64,000 nucleotides of DNA from Caenicola sp034331105 (GTDB taxonomy: Bacteria; Synergistota; Synergistia; Synergistales; Synergistaceae). Where the stretch lies: positions 310,001 to 374,000 of the forward strand of contig JAXQGB010000014.1 in NCBI GenBank assembly GCA_034331105.1. Reading direction: 5' to 3'. Below are positions 1-8,947 of the stretch, one piece after another. Made by a program: the position numbers and the translations under genes. The notes under the pieces are model-generated. The model was not told the DNA's origin and searched no databases. It saw only the letters and a list, made by a program, of their open reading frames with translations. Position 1 is the stretch's first letter; each line of letters begins with the position of its first letter.

Positions 1-156
1 GGACTTTTGGGCGTTATCCTTTCTGTAATGATGTGGAAGAACATCTTCACAGGAGCGGCGGTCATAGGGATAATCCTTGGAATAAACCTCGTTTTCAGCG
101 GAATAAGCCTTATCCTGCTGGGAAGGGGCTGTTCGAAAGCCTCAGGTGACTGTTAG
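1..156 (+). CDS. HdeD-like (DUF308) membrane protein, C-terminal fragment
   Basis: The window opens inside a reading frame that runs from the first base to a TAG at 154-156, giving 51 residues. Two hydrophobic stretches surround a small Gly-rich region (GAAVIGIILGINLVFSGISL), as in the last helix pair of DUF308/HdeD proteins, six-helix inner-membrane proteins linked to acid stress in enterobacteria. The tail is short and polar and ends in SKASGDC. The true start lies upstream of the window. The family call rests on a small fragment, so it is tentative; another small membrane protein is possible. A strong terminator follows. Confidence 0.5.
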   Translation, partial: GLLGVILSVMMWKNIFTGAAVIGIILGINLVFSGISLILLGRGCSKASGDC

Positions 157-181
157 ACCGATCCTGGCCAATCTTTGATAT

Positions 182-232
182 AAAAAAGCCAGGGGCATAT
201 TGAAATGCGGCCCTGGCTATTTTCTTTTATTC
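182..232. terminator. bidirectional intrinsic terminator
   Basis: A perfect 8-bp stem, AGCCAGGG (187-194) with CCCTGGCT (211-218), is flanked by an A-run on the left and a T-rich run on the right. It lies between the converging ends of the DUF308-like gene (+) and ccdA (-), so it can serve both. Confidence 0.8.
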
Positions 233-240
233 CTTCCAAT

Positions 241-915
241 TTACATAAACAATCCGGCCCAGTAGCCGAACAGGTCAAAAACCATCATGAGCCCTGCAAA
301 AACAAGCACCAGCCCGGATATCAGCTTGATCTGCCTGCCATGCTTCTTAAGCCACTGGAAGACGCCTTTTATGTTAGTGAAAAAAACCGCTGCTAGTATA
401 TAGGGAACTCCCAGGCCCATTGAAAAGACAAAGAGGTAAAAAACTCCCTGTAAAACTGTTTTTCCGCTTCCTGCAAGCATGAGGGCAGAACCAAGAAACG
501 GACCAAGGCATGGAGACCAGCCAAGTGAAAATGCTGCGCCGAAGAGCAAAGAGCCAATAAACCCTCCGCGCTTCTGCAGACCAAGGTCTATCTTTTTTTC
601 AACATCAAGGAAACCGATCTTGAAAATGCCAAGGAAGTGAAGACCGAATATGAAAATTATCGCTCCGCTCGCACGCTGCAAAAACATCCTGTGCTCGTTC
701 ATAAGAGTGCCTATTGCCGTCGCAGTTGCTCCCAGTGCCATAAAAACCAAAGTGAACCCGCATACAAAACCTATCGTGTTTACTATGCTGGCTTTCTTCC
801 CATGCTCTGTTTCTGCAGCAAGATACATGAGATATACCGGGAGCATAGGAAGCATACAGGGAGAGATGAAGGCCAGAAAGCCTTCGAGAAATAAAAGTGG
901 AAGGTCAGTCCACAT
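241..915 (-). CDS. ccdA: CcdA-family cytochrome c biogenesis / thiol-disulfide transporter
   Basis: This 224-residue polytopic membrane protein is of the CcdA (short DsbD) type, which passes electrons from cytoplasmic thioredoxin to extracytoplasmic thiol proteins. The two redox cysteines are visible in ISPCMLP (Cys20) and in GWSPCLGP near the middle, each at the start of a helix triplet, and there are about six membrane segments. The length is normal for the family. The start codon directly follows the stop of the upstream tlpA-like gene, so the two are co-transcribed; TlpA is the natural partner that receives the electrons. No cytochrome c maturation genes are seen nearby, so the role may be general thiol reduction. 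Confidence 0.9.
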   Translation of the reverse strand: MWTDLPLLFLEGFLAFISPCMLPMLPVYLMYLAAETEHGKKASIVNTIGFVCGFTLVFMALGATATAIGTLMNEHRMFLQRASGAIIFIFGLHFLGIFKIGFLDVEKKIDLGLQKRGGFIGSLLFGAAFSLGWSPCLGPFLGSALMLAGSGKTVLQGVFYLFVFSMGLGVPYILAAVFFTNIKGVFQWLKKHGRQIKLISGLVLVFAGLMMVFDLFGYWAGLFM

Positions 916-1419
916 TTATTTAATTTCCTTTATTACCTTTAGCACTGTCTCTTTCGTTGTCTCACCAAATATCTGCCAGTGAAGCTTACCATTACGATCC
1001 ACTACAACAGTAGTTGGCAGCCACTTTATGTCATAGAGTTTTGCTGCTTTACCCTCTGTGTCTAAAAGGACCCTCATTCCGTAGCCATTCTCTTTGACGA
1101 ATGACTCGACTTTGCTCTTAGTGTCTCTTTTGCCGTCTGTCATGTTTACGGCAAGGAGTACCGCATCATTCTTTTTCTTCAGCTCTTTGTCCAGAAGGTC
1201 AAAGTCGGGCATCTCTTTTTTGCATGGCGGACACCATGTGGCCCAGAAATTGATGACTACGGTCTTTCCCTTAAAATCGCTGAGTTTTACCATATTTCCG
1301 TTAAGATCTGCGAGCTCGAAATCGCTTACCTGTGAACCTACCTCTATTGCAGATGCGATCTGTGCAATGCCGGATATGATAATCACTGCAGCAAGAAAGC
1401 TTAATAAGATCTTTTTCAT
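916..1419 (-). CDS. TlpA/ResA-family thioredoxin-like thiol reductase
   Basis: A 167-residue protein with an N-terminal signal or anchor (a hydrophobic stretch ending in IASA near residue 24) and a thioredoxin fold. The active site is WATWCPPC with Cys63 and Cys66, followed by the expected cis-Pro region (WLPTTVVVD). CPPC with the preceding W is typical of the TlpA/ResA group, periplasmic reductases that receive electrons from CcdA. It forms a two-gene operon with ccdA, with no gap. The length is usual. Its substrate cannot be read from the sequence. Confidence 0.9.
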   Translation of the reverse strand: MKKILLSFLAAVIIISGIAQIASAIEVGSQVSDFELADLNGNMVKLSDFKGKTVVINFWATWCPPCKKEMPDFDLLDKELKKKNDAVLLAVNMTDGKRDTKSKVESFVKENGYGMRVLLDTEGKAAKLYDIKWLPTTVVVDRNGKLHWQIFGETTKETVLKVIKEIK

Positions 1420-1542
1420 GGGGCATCTCTCCCGTTTCCAGATTTGATACTATGACATTTTATATTCAAATATCGATGTTGTCATAAGCGATGCGGCGTA
1501 TTTTTAAAATAGCTCCAATAATTCAACTATTTTGATCTCTCC

Positions 1543-1572
1543 TTGACAATATGGTCAATTGACTGCTATTTT
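1543..1572 (+). promoter_or_regulatory. sigma70-type promoter with inverted repeat
   Basis: TTGACA (1543-1548) and TATTTT (1567-1572) are separated by 18 bp and lie just upstream of the racemase gene. The -35 box is part of an inverted repeat, TTGAC-6-GTCAA (1543-1558), which could be an operator. The regulator is unknown. Confidence 0.5.
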
Positions 1573-1607
1573 CTCTAGTGTAATTCATTCAATTGGGGGG
1601 AATAATG

Positions 1608-2357
1608 ATGCCGTTTTATAAGATCAGAAGCAAGACACGCTCGTGGGATGGCGAACCGATCGGGATACTGATACTCGATGCCGCATACCCTTGTGTACCC
1701 GGGAACGTCGGGAACGCGACCACCTATCCGTTTCCTGTCCGCTTCCATGAAGTCAAAGGAGCCTCAATAGAAAGGCTTCTGAATCAGCGGGACATGACGC
1801 TCCTGGAACCATTCCTTGAGGGGGCACGCAAACTCGAAGCTGAAGGAGTACGTGGAATAACAGGCGCCTGCGGCTTTATGGCTCTTTTCCAGCAGGAAAT
1901 TGCTGATGCTGTGGATGTCCCTGTCTTTATGTCAAGTATGCTTCAGGTACCTTTTATAACCAGAACGCTTAAAAGAGGCCAGAAAGTCGGGATAATATCG
2001 GCAAACGCTTCTGTCATGACAGACCAGCATCTGAGAAATGTAGGCATCACTCCCGATATGCCGGTCGTGCTTTATGGGATGGAGAACAAATACGAGTTCC
2101 GTTCCTCTGTCCTGGAGGAAAAAGGTACAATGGATACCGACGTTATTGAGAAAGAGATCCTGGAAGTTTGTGACCAGATGCTCAAAGACCACCCCGAAGT
2201 GGCGGCCATCCAACTTGAGTGCAGCGACCTTCCTCCCTTTGCTGCAGCAGTGCACGCACACACGGGACTGCCTGTATTTGATTTCATAACAATGATAAGG
2301 CACGTTGAGTCAGCTTTGAACCCTACAAAGTACTGCGGACCAAACTACTGCATGTAA
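1608..2357 (+). CDS. aspartate/glutamate racemase family protein
   Basis: This 249-residue protein belongs to the Asp/Glu/hydantoin racemase superfamily, cofactor-independent enzymes that use two cysteines as acid and base. Both are present, Cys88 in GACGF and Cys205 in LECSDLPP, each in its usual setting near the end of a half-domain. The start is ATG at 1605 or 1608 behind a GGGGGGA ribosome site at 1595-1601; 1608 gives better spacing. It is transcribed alone between its own promoter and a strong terminator. The substrate is not evident: members include aspartate racemase, hydantoin racemase and maleate isomerase relatives. Confidence 0.8.
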   Translation: MPFYKIRSKTRSWDGEPIGILILDAAYPCVPGNVGNATTYPFPVRFHEVKGASIERLLNQRDMTLLEPFLEGARKLEAEGVRGITGACGFMALFQQEIADAVDVPVFMSSMLQVPFITRTLKRGQKVGIISANASVMTDQHLRNVGITPDMPVVLYGMENKYEFRSSVLEEKGTMDTDVIEKEILEVCDQMLKDHPEVAAIQLECSDLPPFAAAVHAHTGLPVFDFITMIRHVESALNPTKYCGPNYCM

Positions 2358-2400
2358 TAAAAACATCGCTTTTACTTTTTGCGTAAATATAAAAAAATTT

Positions 2401-2438
2401 AGGACCGGCTTTCTCCATCAGCCGGTCCTTTACATTTG
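2401..2438. terminator. intrinsic terminator
   Basis: A perfect 10-bp stem, AGGACCGGCT (2401-2410) with AGCCGGTCCT (2420-2429), is followed by TTACATTT and preceded by an A-run. It ends the racemase transcript. Confidence 0.85.
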
Positions 2439-2474
2439 CTTTATCAGTATCTCTATCCATGAAAAAAGTCAGTT

Positions 2475-2870
2475 AATAACTCAACTTTTCCACCTCTTGC
2501 TACCAGTGGATTCAAAACCTCTGTTTTTCGTCTTCTCCACATGTTTATAGCGGCGAGCCAGTGGGACTAAAATATTGAAGTCGTTGGATTCCCGATCTCA
2601 AAACGCATTCGAAATGGTTCGAGCACTATGGATTATTTAATAATTTTCCTGACGGAAAAAGGTGCTCTCCCGATCTCAAAACGCATTCGAAATGGTTCAA
2701 GCACTATGGATTATTTAATAATTTTCCTGACGGAAAAAGGTGCTCTCCCGATCTCAAAACACATTCGAAATGGTTCAGTCGCTATTGTGATTTGTTATGT
2801 TCCTCTTTCAAGGAACAGTGTCTTCCTGATCAAAGGCATGCGGGAAATACGGTGGGAAAGTTGAGTTAAT
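2475..2870. repeat. inverted-repeat-bounded dispersed element, copy 1
   Basis: A 396-bp noncoding segment is bounded by imperfect 20-bp terminal inverted repeats that match at 18 of 20 positions (2475-2494 and 2851-2870; core AACTTTTCCACC against GGTGGGAAAGTT). Inside are TTTTTCGTCTTCTCC near 2524 and CATGCGGGAAA near 2838, both shared with the related element at 62855. The middle holds a 78-bp tandem repeat. No transposase is present, so it resembles a MITE or a large REP-like element. Confidence 0.7.
2591..2778. repeat. 78-bp tandem repeat, about 2.4 copies
   Basis: Units begin at 2591, 2669 and 2747 (the last partial, about 32 bp), each opening with CCCGATCTCAAAAC. The copies are nearly identical. 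Because 78 is a multiple of three, an open frame runs through the repeat, but it has no good ribosome site and no recognisable product. Confidence 0.95.
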
Positions 2871-2901
2871 AAGAGTTAGACCGGTCCGGAAAATACTTTT
2901 G

Positions 2902-3816
2902 CTAAAGCTGACCGGAAGCTTTTCTGTGCTTAAGGAAAGTCTCCGTTTCAGTCAGCATCATGCCTGCAATGACCAGCATACCGCCAAACGCTCCCTGAAG
3001 ATGGAATGGATCCTGCCCGCTCAGCACTGCGACCATGTATCCGAAAAGGCCCTCAAGCGAGAAGATAACTGCAACATGTGATTCAGGTGTGATCCTCTGG
3101 GCTTTGAACTGGATGATGAAACATAATATCGTGTTTCCCAGTGAAACACAGAGCAGTGTCGCCCAGATCTTCAGGTTGAATGAACCTATGTCAGGCAGTG
3201 GTTCGAATATGCAGGCTAATATTGTCATGACTGCCGCAAGCATAATTATGTGAAGGGCAACAAGACGATATGGCTCTACCCTCCTGGCTCCAAACCCGGC
3301 GGCAAGTACCTGGAAAGCATAAAAGATCGCCATTATGAAAGAAAGAAAATCTCCACTATTGAATTCCATCCCCGGAGTAAAGCCCATCACAAGAAGGCCT
3401 GCGGTGGTTATGCCGGCACCGGCAAATATCCATAAACTCGGCTTTGTCTTATATATTATCCAGACAAAGAGAGGAACAAGAATTACGTTCAGCCCTCCGA
3501 TGAAGGCCTGTTTGCTTGCAGTACTGTATACCAGACCAAAGGTCATGGAAATAAATACCCCTGTAAGAACAAGGGTGAGGACAGAAGAGATCGCCCACTC
3601 CCTTTTGGTCGATGTTATTATTTTCTTCGGAAACATCAGTATCAGGAAAAAGGAAGCCATAAGCATCCTAAGCGCAACAGCCCACAGGGGAGTGATGCTC
3701 CTTGCGAGCAGTGCGCTCATAGGTATGCCTGCGCCCCAAATGAAGGCGACGAGCACCAGAAGCATATCTGCCATCAATATCTGCTTTGCGCTGTGTTCTG
3801 TTTTTAGTTCTCCCAT
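2902..3816 (-). CDS. EamA-family (DMT) transporter
   Basis: This 304-residue membrane protein has about ten predicted helices in two EamA repeats, the standard size and layout of drug/metabolite exporters (RhaT/YdcZ-like). Visible signs are WGAGIPMSALLARSITPLW in the first helix pair and the second repeat beginning at LSFIMAIFYAFQVL. The start overlaps the end of the upstream MFS gene by 13 bp, so they share a transcript; with the next gene they form a three-transporter operon. The substrate is unknown, with amino acids or small metabolites plausible for the family. Confidence 0.85.
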   Translation of the reverse strand: MGELKTEHSAKQILMADMLLVLVAFIWGAGIPMSALLARSITPLWAVALRMLMASFFLILMFPKKIITSTKREWAISSVLTLVLTGVFISMTFGLVYSTASKQAFIGGLNVILVPLFVWIIYKTKPSLWIFAGAGITTAGLLVMGFTPGMEFNSGDFLSFIMAIFYAFQVLAAGFGARRVEPYRLVALHIIMLAAVMTILACIFEPLPDIGSFNLKIWATLLCVSLGNTILCFIIQFKAQRITPESHVAVIFSLEGLFGYMVAVLSGQDPFHLQGAFGGMLVIAGMMLTETETFLKHRKASGQL

Positions 3817-5078
3817 TGCACTGCCTCCGGATCCTCAAGAGCTTTTGATATCTGCTCTTTGATCCTGTCGATCTTCCTGAGGAAATAATACGCGATCACT
3901 GCGCTTATGGATCCGCATATAAAAAGTGCCCAGTCAGTTCCGAGATGGTCAGCCAGCCTCCCTGAAAGCAAACTGCCGAATGGCGGTATGCCAAGTATTG
4001 CCATTGTATAAAGCGCCATTATCCTGCTCCTGCTGCTGGCGGGTACCATTGACTGAAGAAGCGTATTGCACGAGATCGTGCTTGTTACCATGCAGAATCC
4101 GACAGGAGCAGCAAGCGCTATGCCGGCATATATATTATTTGAAAGCGAAAAAAAGACCACTGAAACTCCAAAAGCAAGGCATGCCCTTGTGCACCACCAG
4201 TATAACTTCTCCGAAGATTTCAGTGATGCCATTATAAATGATCCCACAAGAGCTCCTATCGCCACACCCATAAGCAGGAAGCCAAGAGTTTCCGAGGTGC
4301 CGCCAAGGACACTTTTTGCCATTGCCGGCATCAGGACGATACTTGGGAAGCAGAAGAATCCTGTGCTTGCGATCAGCATCAAAAGATATCTGCTGGGGGG
4401 AAAATTCCTGGCCATCCTGAAACCTTCCGCAGTATCCTTTAAGGGCTGTGATCTGCTGCCGTCGCTTTTGCCTATCGGCGGGCGTTCCATCTTCATCCTT
4501 TTTACTGCAATAAGAGTCGAAGAATATGCAAATCCGTTTATCAGGAAACAGACTCCCTCTCCGACTGCGTGTATGACAAAACCTGCCATCGTCGGCCCTA
4601 TCATCCTTGCTACGTTGAAATTCATCGAATTGAGGGCGACCCCGTTCGAAACATCCTCCCTTCTGTCTACCATGTACGAGACAAGTGAATATCTGCACGG
4701 CAGTTCAAATGCGTCCAGAAGGCCAAGCAACAGGCTCATGAAGACGACGATGTGGAAAGTAACAAGGCCGGTAAGGGTAAGAAAAGCAAGCATGAATGCC
4801 ACCATCATGCACCCGGCCTGACAGCAGAACAAAGTCTTCCTCAGGTCCCATCTCTCGATAAGGGCCCCGGCGAACGGTGCAAATAAAAAGACCGATATGG
4901 ATGCTGCGAAATCAATTATCCCAAGGGCGCTGTTAAGGCCGGTCAGCCGGAAGACCAGCCAGCCCATTGCGACACGGTGCATCCAGAGACCGGTCAGCGA
5001 AATAGCCTGGGCCATGAAGAAAAGCCTGTAATTCCTGCTTCGAAGGGCTCGAAGTGAATCAGGGACAACTATCCTCAT
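3804..5078 (-). CDS. MFS transporter (EntS/MFS_3 type)
   Basis: A 424-residue major facilitator with about twelve helices. The N-terminus, LRSRNYRLFFMAQAISLTGLWMHRVAMGWLVFRLTG, is typical of the EntS/MFS_3 exporter group. The open frame extends 20 codons further upstream, but ATG at 5078 has AGAGG nine bases ahead and avoids overlap with the preceding gene, so it is preferred. It is the middle gene of a three-transporter operon. The group includes siderophore and drug exporters; the substrate here cannot be told. Confidence 0.85.
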   Translation of the reverse strand: MRIVVPDSLRALRSRNYRLFFMAQAISLTGLWMHRVAMGWLVFRLTGLNSALGIIDFAASISVFLFAPFAGALIERWDLRKTLFCCQAGCMMVAFMLAFLTLTGLVTFHIVVFMSLLLGLLDAFELPCRYSLVSYMVDRREDVSNGVALNSMNFNVARMIGPTMAGFVIHAVGEGVCFLINGFAYSSTLIAVKRMKMERPPIGKSDGSRSQPLKDTAEGFRMARNFPPSRYLLMLIASTGFFCFPSIVLMPAMAKSVLGGTSETLGFLLMGVAIGALVGSFIMASLKSSEKLYWWCTRACLAFGVSVVFFSLSNNIYAGIALAAPVGFCMVTSTISCNTLLQSMVPASSRSRIMALYTMAILGIPPFGSLLSGRLADHLGTDWALFICGSISAVIAYYFLRKIDRIKEQISKALEDPEAVQWEN

Positions 5079-5086
5079 AACAGCCT

Positions 5087-6022
5087 CTATAAGCTCACTG
5101 TCACAGAACCTGAAATTATCATTACTACGCCTGCCCACTGGAGCCTGCTTAATTTCTCCTTAAGCACAAAGTGACCGAAAAGGGCTGCTATAAATGGGCT
5201 TGTAGAGGTGATCGCCGTAACGACAGCCACCGGCATCACATTGATGCATGTAGTGTAAAGTATTGACCCCAAAGCAAGCCCTATTACTGCCGCTGTGAGA
5301 ATGTAAAGCCAGGCTTTAAGTGATATGTTTCTAAGTGGCATGATCGATCCGGGACGGTATTTCACAAGGAAAAACCTATAAGACCATGCCATAATAAGCA
5401 GAGTTGATGCCCTGTAGAAGGTTATTTCAACGGGGTCAAGGCCGGAAGCTTCCATCGCCATTTTAGTCAGAGGAGCTCCTACTGCCCAGCAAAGGCCCGC
5501 ACCTATGGCAAAGAGAAAACCTTTCATAAGGTTTGAAAGGCCTATCTCTTTAGGGATAAGTCCATCTTTATCACTGTCCTGACGGCCTCCTCCGAATCTC
5601 AGCAAGAGCAGTCCGGATATCACGATCACTATTCCTGACACTATCTGCAGGGTTATAGGTTCTCCCAGCATCAGCCATGAGGTCACGACGACAAGAATGG
5701 GATATGAGTTGGAGACAGGCACAGCAAGACTTATACCTATCTTCCTGATGGCAATGAAGTAAAGTATGTCTCCGATCAGATATCCCAACAGCACATTCCC
5801 CGCAATGTATAAGAGAGCTTTCGGAGAAGAGACCAGGGGAATGCTGCCCTTTGTATATATCAGCGCAACGGCTAACGTGAAAAGGAAAAAAGAAATGGAG
5901 CGTATTGGGTTGACCTCATTTGAGGTGCATTTGGACAGGGCCATGCCCCGCGCCACCATTATCGGTGAAGCGGCCCACATTACAGCAACAACAAAACTGA
6001 GCAGAAAACCCCATAAAGGCAT
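5087..6022 (-). CDS. EamA-family (DMT) transporter
   Basis: A 311-residue ten-helix EamA transporter with two homologous halves: WAASPIMVARGMAL at the start and a second repeat from KGFLFAIGAGLCWAVGAPLTKMAM. ATG at 6022 has AAGGGG seven bases upstream and is chosen over a TTG six codons earlier. It is the first gene of the operon with the MFS and second EamA genes (8-bp gap, then a 13-bp overlap). The two EamA proteins differ clearly in sequence, so this is not a recent duplication. The exported substrate is unknown. Confidence 0.85.
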   Translation of the reverse strand: MPLWGFLLSFVVAVMWAASPIMVARGMALSKCTSNEVNPIRSISFFLFTLAVALIYTKGSIPLVSSPKALLYIAGNVLLGYLIGDILYFIAIRKIGISLAVPVSNSYPILVVVTSWLMLGEPITLQIVSGIVIVISGLLLLRFGGGRQDSDKDGLIPKEIGLSNLMKGFLFAIGAGLCWAVGAPLTKMAMEASGLDPVEITFYRASTLLIMAWSYRFFLVKYRPGSIMPLRNISLKAWLYILTAAVIGLALGSILYTTCINVMPVAVVTAITSTSPFIAALFGHFVLKEKLSRLQWAGVVMIISGSVTVSL

Positions 6023-6169
6023 GCCGGCACCCCTTAGCAAATTGATATATTGTATACACTATTCCCTGTTGAGACAACAAAAATAATTTGCAGCAAAGTG
6101 CATGACTTCAGCCACATCGGACATCAGAAACTGTTCAAAGGTGGTGATCTCTTCATAAATGTCTGCTTT

Positions 6170-7525
6170 TCAAGAAAAGAAGAATATGGAAAGAGGAACT
6201 AGAATGAAGAGCGACAAAACGATCCGCATCAAATAGATGACTGTCATTTGCCAGAATGTTAGGGGGATAGAAGAGTGCCACACATGTATCCCAATTTCAG
6301 TAAGATTTATCAGACCTACAGTTGCCAGACATATACAAAGAAACCTGGCCGATTCAGAAAATAGCATCTGTGCATACGCAACAGCCAGGTACTGGTCGAT
6401 AAAGGCAAATACCGTCGAGCCTCCCAGCACCTGTGCCTCAGGCACGCCTATAAGCTCCAGCAGCTGCGACAGCGGATAGGCAAGAATGTAGAGGATAGGG
6501 GTCAGGTCTGCTATTGCAAGAAGCACTGTACCGAAGGTGATCATCAGGGGGATGGTACCGAACAGGAGAGGTATGGCTATCGAAAGTGTTTCGTGAAAGT
6601 ACAGTCCTGCGTTCATGTGCCGCGCTTTGTTTATGCCCCTTAAAAATGCCCAGTCAAGGAGTGTGTGTCCATGCCTCATTTCCTGTGAAGATACATCATA
6701 AGTTTCAATGCCCCCATGGTACGTTTCCGGAATAGATGTCAGTGGCCAGATCCTTGGAAATATCAGGGCAAGCAGGAACATCGTAAGATATACAGAAAAG
6801 ACCACCTGAGGGAAAGCATATCTGAAATCAAGAAGCGTAGCTATAGCATATATATTGTAGACCCCGGTAAGCGAAAAGCTTGTGACCATAACAGCCGCTT
6901 CCCTGTCATTGTAATAACCGCAGTGGTGCATTTTTGCAGTGATTACGACCGCCATTGAGCTGCTGCCCAGCCATGAAGCGATACTATCTACAGCTGAACG
7001 GCCGGGAACTTTAAAAAGAGGCCTCATGACAGGACTTGCATAGACTGCGACAAACTGGACCAGGCCAAAGTCAAGGAGCATCGGGGCAGCCAGAGCCATA
7101 ATGAAAGTCAGTACTATCAATTTAGGGGCAAGATTGAGCACTATAAGCTGTGCGTCTTTGAGCAAGAGCCCGAACATGTCAGGACTCCCCCAGAGCGCTG
7201 CCATCACAATGGGAATACTGGAAAATCTTGCTATGAACCAGAAGGGGTTGCAGATCAGATTTTCTCTGAACACCTGATTTCTGATCACCCAGTCAGGGCG
7301 AACAGCTGTTGCCGTGACGCTAAGCATCATAGTCAGAAAAGAGACGATCAAAACCAGAATACCAAGTTCATCCTTCAATAAAGCAAGTATATATTCCTTG
7401 CAATGGCCAATAAGAGTATTGACAGCACCATGCCATTCAAAGGGAAGCAAAAAGGCACAGACACCAAGCGTGGAAGGAATAATAAACATCGAAATATTTC
7501 TAGGTGTCCTTGGGAATCGCTCCAC
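6170..7525 (-). CDS. YjiH-family membrane protein with nucleoside-recognition (Gate) domain
   Basis: A 451-residue polytopic membrane protein of the YjiH type. It carries Gate-domain features, including a Gly/Ser-rich reentrant-like segment (ASWLGSSSMAVVITAKMHHCGYYNDREAAVMVTSFSL region, residues about 185-220) and a second hydrophobic half ending in VPLSIFFFS. Family members are presumed transporters of unknown substrate. The annotated start is GTG at 7525, but an AGGAGG lies almost on top of it, so a start at Met13 (7489) remains possible. It is monocistronic; downstream is the EamA/MFS operon on the same strand after about 150 bp. Confidence 0.75.
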   Translation of the reverse strand: MERFPRTPRNISMFIIPSTLGVCAFLLPFEWHGAVNTLIGHCKEYILALLKDELGILVLIVSFLTMMLSVTATAVRPDWVIRNQVFRENLICNPFWFIARFSSIPIVMAALWGSPDMFGLLLKDAQLIVLNLAPKLIVLTFIMALAAPMLLDFGLVQFVAVYASPVMRPLFKVPGRSAVDSIASWLGSSSMAVVITAKMHHCGYYNDREAAVMVTSFSLTGVYNIYAIATLLDFRYAFPQVVFSVYLTMFLLALIFPRIWPLTSIPETYHGGIETYDVSSQEMRHGHTLLDWAFLRGINKARHMNAGLYFHETLSIAIPLLFGTIPLMITFGTVLLAIADLTPILYILAYPLSQLLELIGVPEAQVLGGSTVFAFIDQYLAVAYAQMLFSESARFLCICLATVGLINLTEIGIHVWHSSIPLTFWQMTVIYLMRIVLSLFILVPLSIFFFS

Positions 7526-7697
7526 CTCCTAAACTTATATGATTATAACAAAATAATCAGACGCAATAAATAAATAAAATTCATGTTTAGTGTAAAAATA
7601 AATTTTATTTTACATCACTGCGGCAGACTTATATTAAGGCTGTATAAAAATCATACAGAAAGATCAAATGTAAAAAAGAGGAAACGTTCGGGGAACC

Positions 7698-8831
7698 TTA
7701 GCCGCCCAGATAGGCGAGAAGAACTCCTCCTGCAAGCACAGATCCGATCTGACCGGCGACATTCGCGCCGACAGCGTGCATAAGAAGGTAGTTAGACGGA
7801 TCAGCCTTCTGTCCAAGTTTCTGTATAGTCCTTGCTGACATTGGAAAGGCTGAGATACCGGCGGCACCTACCATAGGATTGACCTTCTTGCCTGCCGGGA
7901 GAAAAAGGTTCAGTGCTTTTGCAGTAAATACCCCACCGGCGGTATCAAGAACAAAGGCCAAAAGGCCCATTGCGATGATTATCAGGGTGCTCATGTTTAC
8001 AAATTTCTCTCCGGTCATTGTAGCTGAAATAGAAAAACCCAGAAGGATAGTGACTATATTTGCCAGCTCATTCTGTGCAGCCTGTGAGAGGCGTTCGGTG
8101 ACTCCGCTCTCTCTGAGAAGGTTCCCAAACATGACAAAACCGAGCAGTGAAACAGATGCAGGAGCTATTATCCCGCCAAGCATGGTTATTGCTATCGGGA
8201 AAAATATCTTAGCCCTTTTGGTCACCGTCCTTGTAGGAGCAGGCATTCTCATGCGGCGTTCTTTTTCGGTCGTGATCGCCATTATGACAGGGGGCTGGAT
8301 CATCGGCACCAAAGCCATATATGTGTACGCGGCGACCGATATCGGCCCTAAAAGATGAGGTGCAAATCTGGTAGCTACATATATCGATGTGGGACCGTCG
8401 GCAGCACCGATTATTCCTATGGAAGCCGCCTCATATACGTTGAACCCCAGAAGGAGGGCGATCCCCATAGTCAAGAAAATACCCATTTGCGCTGCTAGTC
8501 CGAAAAGGAAAACTTTAGGGTTAGCGAGAAGCGGCCCGAAATCACACATTGCTCCCACGGCTATCAGGATAAGAAGAGGAAGTATCTCAGTTGCAATGCC
8601 CATCCTGAAGAGCATGGACAGTGCTCCTTCTACGACCTCGGTTCCTGCCATCTGATCGAGCGCTGAGGAGAGTGGAAGGTTCACAAGAAGGGTACCGAAA
8701 CCCATTGGCAAAAGCAGGGTGGGCTCGAAGTTTTTTTCAATTGCAAGGTAGAGCAGAAAAGCACCTACAAGCATCATTACCATGTTCTGCCAGGTAACTG
8801 CTGCGATCATATTTGAGAAGAGATCCAACAA
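7698..8831 (-). CDS. oadB: sodium ion-translocating decarboxylase, beta subunit
   Basis: This 377-residue integral membrane protein is the sodium-pumping beta subunit of the oxaloacetate/glutaconyl-CoA/methylmalonyl-CoA decarboxylase family. The hallmark GAADGPTSIYVATRFAP is present near residue 145, with the conserved C-terminal half LLGFSISATMTG and GAAGISAFPMSARTIQKLG. It would couple decarboxylation of carboxybiotin to sodium export. The start is TTG at 8831 with GGAGG nine bases upstream. No gamma subunit, biotin carrier or carboxyltransferase adjoins it; a candidate carboxyltransferase lies 45 kb away (54164-55750). It is a solitary gene, so which acid is decarboxylated cannot be read here. 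Confidence 0.9.
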   Translation of the reverse strand: MLDLFSNMIAAVTWQNMVMMLVGAFLLYLAIEKNFEPTLLLPMGFGTLLVNLPLSSALDQMAGTEVVEGALSMLFRMGIATEILPLLILIAVGAMCDFGPLLANPKVFLFGLAAQMGIFLTMGIALLLGFNVYEAASIGIIGAADGPTSIYVATRFAPHLLGPISVAAYTYMALVPMIQPPVIMAITTEKERRMRMPAPTRTVTKRAKIFFPIAITMLGGIIAPASVSLLGFVMFGNLLRESGVTERLSQAAQNELANIVTILLGFSISATMTGEKFVNMSTLIIIAMGLLAFVLDTAGGVFTAKALNLFLPAGKKVNPMVGAAGISAFPMSARTIQKLGQKADPSNYLLMHAVGANVAGQIGSVLAGGVLLAYLGG

Positions 8832-8947
8832 GATGCACCTCCGAAAATTTCTGATAGTTCAGGACAAAAGGATCCTATACCTAATCTTGACTTTAGCATC
8901 GTTAAAGATACTTATCTCATTTCGATCTGTGGATCATAAGCGTTTGA

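Noticed and set aside
2591..2778. Possible CRISPR array
   Set aside because: The 78-bp units are contiguous and contain no variable spacers; no cas genes are near.
2628..2864. 78-residue open frame across the tandem repeat
   Set aside because: It arises because the repeat length is a multiple of three; no ribosome site and no protein family.
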